Source: Gammaproteobacteria bacterium
Lineage (GTDB): Bacteria; Pseudomonadota; Gammaproteobacteria; Pseudomonadales; Azotimanducaceae
Reading direction: 5' to 3'
Assembly: GCA_003476445.1 (NCBI GenBank)
Contig: DMUF01000009.1
Location: forward strand, 1 to 12,244
DNA length: 12,244 nucleotides
Notes under the pieces: model-generated
Database searches by the model: none
What the model was told of the DNA's origin: nothing
The model's input: only the letters and a program-made list of their open reading frames with translations
Translations under genes and position numbers: made by a program
Part shown: piece after piece, positions 5,948 to 12,112 of the stretch
Layout: each line of letters starts with the position of its first letter
How positions within the stretch are numbered: position 1 is the first letter of the stretch

Positions 5948-7239
5948 CGCATCGTCACCCTTTCCGGCGCCGGCTTCGTCTTTTCGACCCGGGTGTACCA
6001 GGGCATGAGCACGAAATACGCGAAATAGACCACCGTGCAGATCTGCGCCAGCAACGTGGCACCGGGCGAGGGCGCGATCGTTCCGAGGTAGCCGAGAATG
6101 AAGAAGCTAACGACAAAGACGGCCAGCATGAACTTCGACAGCACGCCCTTGTAGCGCATCGACTTCACCGGGCTTCGGTCGAGCCAAGGCAGAACCGCCG
6201 GTACCACGATCGCGCCTGCCATCACCACGAAGCCCCAGAACTTGGCGGACAGACCGAAGACCGGGAACGTAGCCGCGCGCAACATGGCGTAGAACGGGGT
6301 GTAGTACCAGACCGGAGCGATGTGAGCCGGCGTCTTCAGCGGGTCGGCCATTTCAAAGTTCGGCTTCTCAAGGAAGTAGCCCCCCATTTCCGGGGCGAAG
6401 AAGACCACCGCACAGAAAATGAACAGGAAGCCTACGATCGCCGGCAGATCGTGCCCAATCGTGTAGTAAGGATGGAAGGGTATGCCGTCCAGCGGGACAC
6501 CGCGCTCATCCTTGTGCTTCTTGATCTCGATGCCGTCGGGGTTATTCGAGCCTACGTGGTGCAACGCGACGATGTGCACGAAGACCAGCATCACCAGCAC
6601 AAGCGGTAGCGCCACCACATGCAGGGCGAAGAACCGATTCAGCGTGATCTCCGACATGAGGAAGTCACCGCGCACCCATTCCATGAGGTCTGGACCGATG
6701 ACCGGCAGCGCGCCGACCAGCGACACGATCACCTGGGCGCCCCAGTAGGACATATTGCCCCAGGGGAGCAGGTAGCCGAAGAAACCTTCCGCCATGAGCA
6801 CGATGAAGATCGCCATGCCGACGAGCCACAGCAATTCCCGCGGCTTGCGATACGACCCGTACATCAGCGCGCGGAACATGTGCAGGTAGACGACCACAAA
6901 GAAGGCAGAAGCGCCGGTCGAGTGCAGATAGCGCAGCAGCCAGCCGTACTCGACATCGCGCATGATGTATTCGACAGAGGCGAATGCGCCGGCACCGCTG
7001 GGCACGTAGCTCATCGTGAGCCAGATCCCGGTGAGCAGCTGGTTGACCAGCACCACCATGGAAAGAACGCCGAAGAAGTACCAGAAGTTGAAGTTCTTCG
7101 GCGCCCAGTAATGGGACATGTGGTATTCGAACGTCTCCGTCAGCGGAAACCGCTCATCGACCCATGACATGAAACCGGTCCACGCTGCCGCTACTTTGCC
7201 GGGCTTTTGCTGACCGTGGGAGTGCTGCGCCTGCGACAT
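5944..7239 (-). CDS. petB: Ubiquinol-cytochrome c reductase, cytochrome b subunit
   Basis: This is the integral membrane subunit of the bc1 complex. It binds two b haems and forms the quinol-oxidising (Qo) and quinone-reducing (Qi) sites. The 431-residue full-length cytochrome b (not a split b6/subunit IV) has about eight transmembrane helices. Haem ligands are H106 and H120 (LHSTGAS, YLHMFR) and H207 and H222 (FALHVV, FVHIVALHH). YLLPWGNMSYWGAQ lies near 156-169. The Qo-loop motif reads P309-V-W-Y312 rather than the better-known PEWY. The spacing of the second haem pair is 15 residues rather than 14. The start is ATG 7239, in TGATG with the petA stop and with GAGGAG 8 nt upstream. A GTG at 7242, one codon earlier, is an alternative. 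Confidence 0.96.
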   Translation of the reverse strand: MSQAQHSHGQQKPGKVAAAWTGFMSWVDERFPLTETFEYHMSHYWAPKNFNFWYFFGVLSMVVLVNQLLTGIWLTMSYVPSGAGAFASVEYIMRDVEYGWLLRYLHSTGASAFFVVVYLHMFRALMYGSYRKPRELLWLVGMAIFIVLMAEGFFGYLLPWGNMSYWGAQVIVSLVGALPVIGPDLMEWVRGDFLMSEITLNRFFALHVVALPLVLVMLVFVHIVALHHVGSNNPDGIEIKKHKDERGVPLDGIPFHPYYTIGHDLPAIVGFLFIFCAVVFFAPEMGGYFLEKPNFEMADPLKTPAHIAPVWYYTPFYAMLRAATFPVFGLSAKFWGFVVMAGAIVVPAVLPWLDRSPVKSMRYKGVLSKFMLAVFVVSFFILGYLGTIAPSPGATLLAQICTVVYFAYFVLMPWYTRVEKTKPAPERVTMR

Positions 7240-7895
7240 CACGCTGTCTCCTCGTCTTCACCGATGACCACGACCGTATCGCTGACGAACCGATAGGGCG
7301 GTACGGGCAAATTGTCGGGCGCGGGCACGCTTTTCACGACGCGACCCGCCAGATCGAAGCGGGAACCGTGACAAGGGCAGAAAAAGCCGCCCTTCCAGTC
7401 AGGATCGAAAGGTTCAGGCTGCACCTTGCCGTAGTACTTCGGCGAGCAGCCGAGGTGCGTGCAGAGCCCCACATAGATACCGATCTCGGGCCGCAGGGAT
7501 CGCCACGCGTTCTGCGCGAAGGCAGGCTGCTGCTCGGGGTTGGTTGACTCCGGGTCTGCCAGATTGTCGTTCGCCACCTTGAGTGTTTCGACCGACTCGG
7601 GCGTACGCGACAGGACGAAGATCGGCTGACCGCGCCAGGCTGGCGTCGGGCCGAGCATCTCGCCGGTCTGAAGCTTGCTGATGTCGATCGTTGCTGGGGC
7701 GCCCAACGCTCGCGCCTTTGCGCTGGGGGACCAGGACGCAACGAACGGAACCGCTGCTCCTACTACCCCTGCCGCGCCGACAACGGCTGTGGCACCAATC
7801 AGGAAATAACGCCGCTGCTTGTTGATACTGCCGGTATCAATGCTCCCCGCGAGCTGTTCTGCGGGGGGTTGAGCGATTCCGTCGCCATGGCTCAC
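7239..7895 (-). CDS. petA: Ubiquinol-cytochrome c reductase, Rieske iron-sulfur subunit
   Basis: This subunit carries the [2Fe-2S] cluster that takes the first electron from ubiquinol at the Qo site and swings to cytochrome c1. The 218-residue protein has a Tat-type N terminus (R28-R29-Y-F-L) followed by a hydrophobic anchor at about 31-53. Cluster motifs are C145-T-H147-L-G-C150 and C173-P-C175-H176-G-S. By family knowledge C145, H147, C173 and H176 ligate the cluster, and C150-C175 form the disulfide. The C-terminal LPVPPYRF block is typical. The GTG at 7895 is chosen because GGGGAG at 7908-7903 lies 7 nt upstream. The frame also opens at a TTG (7910), but that has no ribosome site. Residues 1-27 ahead of the Tat motif form a longer and less hydrophobic lead than I recall in relatives. 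First gene of petABC. Confidence 0.95.
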   Translation of the reverse strand: MSHGDGIAQPPAEQLAGSIDTGSINKQRRYFLIGATAVVGAAGVVGAAVPFVASWSPSAKARALGAPATIDISKLQTGEMLGPTPAWRGQPIFVLSRTPESVETLKVANDNLADPESTNPEQQPAFAQNAWRSLRPEIGIYVGLCTHLGCSPKYYGKVQPEPFDPDWKGGFFCPCHGSRFDLAGRVVKSVPAPDNLPVPPYRFVSDTVVVIGEDEETA

Positions 7896-7926
7896 GGCCG
7901 AGCTCCCCAAACTGGAAATAAGCGAA

Positions 7927-7957
7927 AGTCTACCACACGCGGCACTGCGGATATCCG
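7927..7957 (-). promoter_or_regulatory. Candidate petABC promoter, extended -10 with palindrome at the -35 position
   Basis: On the minus strand TGG-TAGACT (7935-7927) matches an extended -10 (TGn plus 4 of 6 bases of TATAAT). It puts the transcript start near 7920, about 25 nt before the petA GTG. No TTGACA-like box lies at the right distance. Instead the perfect 10-bp palindrome CGGATATCCG (7948-7957) is centred about 32 bases upstream of the inferred start. It could be an activator or repressor site. The call rests on sequence matching alone. Confidence 0.4.
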
Positions 7958-7969
7958 GACTGTCGCGGC

Positions 7970-7987
7970 GCGCCGCACGCGCGGCGC
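7970..7987 (-). terminator. Perfect 7-bp GC hairpin between rpsI and petA, no T-tract
   Basis: GCGCCGC (7970-7976) pairs with GCGGCGC (7981-7987) around ACGC, 35-52 nt after the rpsI stop. It is well placed to end or attenuate the rplM-rpsI transcript before petABC. The minus-strand continuation GCCGCGACAGTCC has no T-run, so it may need Rho or serve as a 3' stabilising stem. Confidence 0.4.
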
Positions 7988-8021
7988 TGCCATGAGAGCG
8001 ATGATGCCCGGACGGGGCCCG

Positions 8022-8414
8022 TCAGCGCTTCGAGTACTGCGGACGCTTACGCGCCTTGCGCAGACCGACCTTCTTGCGCTCGACCGCGCGCGCATCACGC
8101 GTGAGGAACCCGGCGCGACGCAGGGGAGCGCGCAGAGACTCGTCGTGCTCGACCAGCGCTCGTGCGATGCCGTGCCGAATGGAACCGGCCTGACCGGAAT
8201 TGCCGCCACCGATCACGGTGACGCGCACGTCCACACGGCCGATCACATCTGCCACCTCAAGCGCCTGGCGGACCACCATACGTGAGGTCTCTCGACCAAA
8301 GTACTGATCCAGGGGCTTGTTGTTGACGGTAATCGTGCCGGTGCCCGGCTTGACGAACACGCGAGCTGCCGCAGTTTTGCGCCGCCCGGTGCCATAGGTC
8401 TGGGTAACTGCCAT
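8022..8414 (-). CDS. rpsI: 30S ribosomal protein S9
   Basis: S9 is a small-subunit head protein whose C-terminal tail reaches the P-site tRNA. All 130 residues align with the family without gaps that I can see. The N-terminal part reads YGTGRRKTAAARVF (7-20) and the core contains GGGNSGQAGSIRHGIARAL. The hallmark tail KARKRPQYSKR ends with the invariant S-K-R. Length equals that of E. coli S9. The ATG is 16 nt after the rplM stop, with GGAA as a weak ribosome site. It forms the conserved rplM-rpsI operon. Confidence 0.98.
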   Translation of the reverse strand: MAVTQTYGTGRRKTAAARVFVKPGTGTITVNNKPLDQYFGRETSRMVVRQALEVADVIGRVDVRVTVIGGGNSGQAGSIRHGIARALVEHDESLRAPLRRAGFLTRDARAVERKKVGLRKARKRPQYSKR

Positions 8415-8430
8415 GGCGTCTATTCCAGCC

Positions 8431-8859
8431 TTAGATGTCCAGAGGTTGAGGTTGCTGCGCCGAATGCGGATGTTCCGCGCCAGCGTAGACCTTGAGCTTG
8501 CGCAGCATATCCCGACCGAGCGGGTTGTGCGGCAGCATGCCTTTTACCGCGCGCTCGATAATGCGCTCGGGGTGTGACTGGCGCAGGTGCTCAAAGCTGA
8601 TGCCCTTGATGCCACCCGGGTAGCCGGTGTGGTGCCAGTAGATCTTGTCGGTGGTCTTGGCGCCGGTGACCTGCACCTTGTCCGCGTTGATGACAACCAC
8701 GTAATCGCCGGTGTCCACGTGCGGCGTATATTCCGCCTTGTGCTTGCCGCGCAGACGCCGCGCCACTTCGGTGGCCAGGCGACCGAGCGTCTTGCCCGCT
8801 GCATCGACGACGAACCAGGAGCGGCGAACGTCCTGCGCCCGCATGCTTACAGTCTTCAT
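8431..8859 (-). CDS. rplM: 50S ribosomal protein L13
   Basis: L13 is an early-assembly protein of the large subunit that binds 23S rRNA. The 142-residue chain matches E. coli L13 in length. It has WFVVDAAGKTLGRLAT (15-30), YTPHVDTGDYVVVINADKV (44-62), HHTGYPGGIKGISF (76-89) and the signature RAVKGMLPHNPLGRDMLRKL followed by KVYAG. ATG 8859 is supported by GAAGGG (8874-8869) 9 nt upstream; a second Met at residue 6 is less likely. It is preceded by a leader with candidate promoter and hairpins, and is followed by rpsI. Confidence 0.98.
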   Translation of the reverse strand: MKTVSMRAQDVRRSWFVVDAAGKTLGRLATEVARRLRGKHKAEYTPHVDTGDYVVVINADKVQVTGAKTTDKIYWHHTGYPGGIKGISFEHLRQSHPERIIERAVKGMLPHNPLGRDMLRKLKVYAGAEHPHSAQQPQPLDI

Positions 8860-8943
8860 GAATTCATGCCCTTCAGGGACCGGCGCCGCTGACGCCGGAT
8901 TTTTGGGAGGGCGAATGTTAGCGGACCATCGGGTCCTTTACAA
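8860..8943 (-). promoter_or_regulatory. Candidate rplM-rpsI promoter and structured leader
   Basis: On the minus strand TTGTAA (8943-8938) and TAACAT (8920-8915) are separated by exactly 17 nt. Each matches 4 of 6 bases of the -35 and -10 consensus, predicting a start near 8908 and a leader of about 49 nt. The leader contains CCGGCG/CGCCGG (8893-8898 with 8880-8885, 7-nt loop). A small CCC-TGAA-GGG stem follows, whose 3' arm is part of the Shine-Dalgarno GAAGGG. The promoter spacer holds the inverted repeat GGACC-ATCG-GGTCC (8923-8936). L13 is known to repress its own operon in enterobacteria; whether this leader does the same is inference. Confidence 0.45.
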
Positions 8944-8947
8944 CGTG

Positions 8948-8974
8948 AAGCCCTCGGGTATGACGCCAGGGCTT
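8948..8974 (-). terminator. Hairpin downstream of zapE, weak terminator candidate
   Basis: AAGCCCT (8948-8954) pairs with AGGGCTT (8968-8974) around a 13-nt loop, 47-73 nt after the zapE stop and just ahead of the predicted rplM promoter. It could mark the end of the murA-hisG-hisD-zapE transcript. There is no T-tract after it on the minus strand. Confidence 0.3.
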
Positions 8975-9020
8975 AACTCGCGTGCGCCAACCCGCCGCTA
9001 CGGCGCGCGCCCCGGCACCG

Positions 9021-10151
9021 TTACGGTCGGTGCGAGCGGGAAAGATACTCGCGGGACTGCATTTCCAGAAGGCGGCTTTCCGTACGTTCGAACTCGAACC
9101 GCAGCCGCTCACCGTGATAGAGCTCGGTGATCTGCGCCTCGGCTGACAGGATGAGCTTGACGTTACGGTCGTAGAATTCGTCTACCAGACTGATAAAGCG
9201 CCGAGCCGCGTCCTCGCTGCGCGAGGTGAAACGCGGCACGTTAGCCACGATGACCGCCTGGTAGATCCGGGCCAGCTCGATGTAGTCGTTCTGGCTGCGC
9301 GGTCCTTCGCAAAGTTCGCGGAACTCGAACCAGGCCACGTCGTCGGCTGCCGCGCGCGCTCGAATCGGCCGGCCCTCGATCTCGAGCATCACCGCGGCAG
9401 GCTCCGCTTCGCCAGACAACGCGAGAAAACTGGCGGCGAGGCTCTGCTGCGCCGCGCGATCAAGGGGCGCGTGGTAGATCTCTGCCTGCTCCAGCACGCG
9501 CAGCCGGTAGTCCACCTGTCCATCGACGTTGTGCACCAGGGTATGCCGCTTCAGGAGCTCGATCGCGGGCAGAAAGCGCCGCCGCTGCAAACCATTTTCA
9601 TAGAGGCGGTCCGGGACCACGTTCGACGTCGCAACCAGCGCCACGCCACGCGCGAAGAGCCCCTCAAGCAACTCCGCCAGGATCATGGCATCGCCGATGT
9701 CGGAGACAAAGAATTCGTCAAAGCAGAGCACACGGCACTCGGCAGCAAGTCGTTCCGCGACCGACTGGAGCGGGTTCGGGGTGCCTGCGAGATCGCGCAA
9801 CTCATGGTGAACCCGCTGCATGAAGCGATGGAAGTGCATGCGCTGGCGCTCGTCAGGCTGCAGGCAGTCACAGAACAGGTCCATGAGCATGGTCTTGCCG
9901 CGACCAACACCGCCCCACAGATACAGCCCCCGTTCCGGAGCGATGCCCGTTCCCACCCCCAGGCGCGACACAAATCGGGATAGAAGCCCCTGCTCCCGCG
10001 CGCGCCGCTTGCGCAGGCGAGTGTGCAGATCATCGAGCAGTTCCACGGCCGCGCGCTGCGCCGGATCAGCGGCTATGGCGTCAGCGGCCAACAGGTCCGC
10101 GTAACGTTGCCGCGGCGTGTCCCCCGCGCGTGATGCCATGAGCGTCGCCAT
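9021..10151 (-). CDS. zapE: Cell division AFG1-type ATPase ZapE
   Basis: ZapE is an AAA-like P-loop ATPase that joins the divisome during constriction in E. coli and affects Z-ring dynamics, especially at low oxygen or high temperature. The 376-residue protein has the family length. It starts PRQRYADLL (13-21), then has YLWGGVGRGKTMLMD (77-91) with Walker A at G80-T87. HFHRFMQRVH lies at 106-115. Walker B is VLCFDEFFVSD (141-151, D145-E146), and a sensor-like ATSNVVPDRLYENGLQR spans 174-190. The arginine cluster R190-R192 and RRFLPAIELL follow. ATG 10151 overlaps the hisD stop as TGATG, so translation is probably coupled; no ribosome site is visible. A second ATG at residue 5 is possible. In Pseudomonas zapE is near rplM but, as I recall, not next to hisD. 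Confidence 0.93.
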   Translation of the reverse strand: MATLMASRAGDTPRQRYADLLAADAIAADPAQRAAVELLDDLHTRLRKRRAREQGLLSRFVSRLGVGTGIAPERGLYLWGGVGRGKTMLMDLFCDCLQPDERQRMHFHRFMQRVHHELRDLAGTPNPLQSVAERLAAECRVLCFDEFFVSDIGDAMILAELLEGLFARGVALVATSNVVPDRLYENGLQRRRFLPAIELLKRHTLVHNVDGQVDYRLRVLEQAEIYHAPLDRAAQQSLAASFLALSGEAEPAAVMLEIEGRPIRARAAADDVAWFEFRELCEGPRSQNDYIELARIYQAVIVANVPRFTSRSEDAARRFISLVDEFYDRNVKLILSAEAQITELYHGERLRFEFERTESRLLEMQSREYLSRSHRP

Positions 10152-11479
10152 CAGTGGTTGTTGCGCGCGCTCGGAGCCGCGTCGAGAACCCGAGCGTCGG
10201 CTGCGGCGGCGTGGGCCTCGAGACCTTCGCCGCGCGCAAGCAGCGCTGACACGCGCCCAAGGTCCGATGCACCCTGGGCTGACAGGCGAATCACGGAACT
10301 GCGCTTCTGGAAGTCGTAAACCCCGAGCGGAGAGCTGAAGCGTGCGGTGCCGAAGGTGGGCAGTACGTGGCTCGGACCCGCCGCGTAATCACCGATCACC
10401 TCAGGTGAATGCGCCCCGACGAAGATGGCTCCCGCGTGACGAATACCGGGCAGCAGCGCGTCCGGGTCGGCCACAGCGAGCTCGAGGTGCTCCGGGGCGA
10501 TGCGGTTCGACAGTGCAACCGCTTCGGCGAGATCGCGCACTTCAATGAGGGCGCCGCGCGCCCCGAGAGAGGCCGCAATGATGTCCGCACGCGGACGGGC
10601 CGGCAGCAGCCGATCCATGGCGGCGGCAACGGCATCGAGGTAGCGCGCGTCGGGACAGAGCAACAGCGCCTGCGCCGCCGCATCGTGTTCCGCCTGTGAG
10701 AAGAGATCGAGCGCCATCCATTCCGGCGGCGCCGAACCATCGGCGATCACGAGCACCTCGCTCGGCCCCGCGATCACATCGATTCCCACCACGCCGTAGA
10801 CGAGCCGCTTCGCAGCCGCGACCCAGGCGCCGCCCGGGCCGACGATCTTGTCGACGCGCGGAATGGTCGCCGTTCCATACGCAAGCGCTGCCACTGCATG
10901 CGCGCCACCGATCGCAAACGCGCGCCGGATACCGGCAACATGGGCAGCGGCGAGAACCAGCTGATTGCGGACGCCACCGGGCGTCGGCACGACCATGACG
11001 AGTTCACCGACGCCGGCCACGCGCGCCGGTATCGCCGTCATGAGCACCGTGGAGGGGTAAGCCGCCTGGCCACCGGGCACGTAAAGACCCACCCGGTCCA
11101 GCGGAGTCACGCGCTGCCCAAGCTGGTTGCCCTCGGCATCCACGAACGACCAGTCCGGTGCGAGTTGGGCTCGGTGATAGGTCTCGATGCGCTCGGCGGC
11201 GGTTTGCAGTGCGTTCCGGGTGACCAGGTCCAAGCCGTCCCAAGCCGCAGCGAACACGGCTGGATCGATCGCAAGCGCCGCCGCATCGCGCGGCTGCCAG
11301 CGGTCGAACCGAGCCGTGTAATCAAGAAGCGCAGTATCGCCCTCACGCCGCACGCGACCGATGATCTCCCGCGCCGTCTGATTGACTGCCGAGGTGTCGT
11401 CGAAGTCGATCTCAAAGAGCGCCGCGAATGCAGCCTCGAAATCCGTGTCCCGGGTAATCAGCCGTCTGATCCCCGTCAT
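10151..11479 (-). CDS. hisD: Histidinol dehydrogenase
   Basis: HisD is the zinc enzyme that catalyses the last two NAD-dependent steps of histidine synthesis, L-histidinol to L-histidine. The 442-residue product has the full fold: VTPLDRVGLYVPGG (124-137), AIGGAHAVAALAYGT (189-203), DVIAGPSEVLVIAD (234-247) and DLFSQAEHD (258-266). Then come NRIAPEHLEL (325-334), GDYAAGPSHVLPT (363-375) and EGLEAHAAA (418-426). By homology the zinc ligands are Q262, H265, D364 and H423, and the catalytic pair is E330-H331; all are present. The usual GPGN of the nucleotide-proximal loop reads GPGG here (residue 217). The ATG at 11479 overlaps the hisG stop as ATGA. The longer frame upstream lies inside hisG and is not coding in this frame. 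hisC does not follow. Confidence 0.97.
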   Translation of the reverse strand: MTGIRRLITRDTDFEAAFAALFEIDFDDTSAVNQTAREIIGRVRREGDTALLDYTARFDRWQPRDAAALAIDPAVFAAAWDGLDLVTRNALQTAAERIETYHRAQLAPDWSFVDAEGNQLGQRVTPLDRVGLYVPGGQAAYPSTVLMTAIPARVAGVGELVMVVPTPGGVRNQLVLAAAHVAGIRRAFAIGGAHAVAALAYGTATIPRVDKIVGPGGAWVAAAKRLVYGVVGIDVIAGPSEVLVIADGSAPPEWMALDLFSQAEHDAAAQALLLCPDARYLDAVAAAMDRLLPARPRADIIAASLGARGALIEVRDLAEAVALSNRIAPEHLELAVADPDALLPGIRHAGAIFVGAHSPEVIGDYAAGPSHVLPTFGTARFSSPLGVYDFQKRSSVIRLSAQGASDLGRVSALLARGEGLEAHAAAADARVLDAAPSARNNH

Positions 11480-12099
11480 GGCAACTGGGCCTCGAGCGCA
11501 GCGATGAATGCCTCGACCTCGTCGAAACGCAGCTTCATCGCGGCACGATTCACGATCACCCGTGAGCTGATTTCGGCAAGGGTATCGAGCGCCTCCAGGC
11601 CATTCGCCTTCAAGGTGCTGCCCGTGTCGACGATATCGACAATGCAATCCGCCAGATCCATGAGCGGAGCTATTTCCATGGCACCGGAGAGCGGGATGAT
11701 CTCCACCTGCCGCCCCTGAGATTCGAACCAGCGGCGGGCCGACTGGGTGAACTTCGTGGCCACGCGCAGCGGACCGCGGCTGATATCGACCCCCCGTGGC
11801 GCCGCGGTCATGAGCCGACAGCGCCCGAGTCCCAGATCCAAACGCTCGTAGTAGCCTGCGCCAGGATGTTCGAGCAGGGTGTCTTTGCCGACGATGCCCA
11901 CATCCGCAGCGCCGTACTCCACATAGGTCGGCACATCAGCACCGCGCATGACGATGAGCCGATGGGCGCCGTCGACCGTCGGGAAGACGAGTTTGCGACT
12001 GTCCTCGAACCGCTCCGCGGGCGCATAACCGGCGGCGGTGATGAGCGGCAGGCACTCCTTGAGAATGCGGCCGCGATTCAGCGCGATGGTGAGACCCAT
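11476..12099 (-). CDS. hisG: ATP phosphoribosyltransferase catalytic subunit, short form
   Basis: HisG condenses ATP with PRPP in the first, committed step of histidine synthesis. The 207-residue protein lacks the C-terminal ACT-like regulatory domain and ends just after the catalytic lobes (DEVEAFIAALEAQLP). It is therefore the short HisG form, which depends on a HisZ regulatory partner encoded elsewhere. Motifs are LTIALNRGRILKECLPLI (3-20), MRGADVPTYVEYGAADVGIV (51-70) and the PRPP loop DIVDTGSTLKANGLEAL (155-171). ATG 12099 is preferred: it gives the standard MGLTIAL start, has GGAA 6 nt upstream and begins 13 nt after the murA stop. An upstream ATG at 12135 would overlap murA and add 12 non-conserved residues. 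Confidence 0.96.
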   Translation of the reverse strand: MGLTIALNRGRILKECLPLITAAGYAPAERFEDSRKLVFPTVDGAHRLIVMRGADVPTYVEYGAADVGIVGKDTLLEHPGAGYYERLDLGLGRCRLMTAAPRGVDISRGPLRVATKFTQSARRWFESQGRQVEIIPLSGAMEIAPLMDLADCIVDIVDTGSTLKANGLEALDTLAEISSRVIVNRAAMKLRFDEVEAFIAALEAQLP

Positions 12100-12112
12100 G
12101 GAACGTTCCGTG

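Noticed and set aside
6619..7167. Plus-strand frame of 182 codons opposite petB
   Set aside because: His/Glu/Arg-rich antisense of transmembrane-coding DNA; petB is certain.
7896..7910. TTG start for petA at 7910
   Set aside because: No ribosome site precedes it, while the GTG at 7895 has GGGGAG at 7-nt spacing.
10898..11719. Plus-strand frame of 273 codons opposite hisD and hisG
   Set aside because: It spans the overlap of two certain minus-strand genes and has no domain resemblance.
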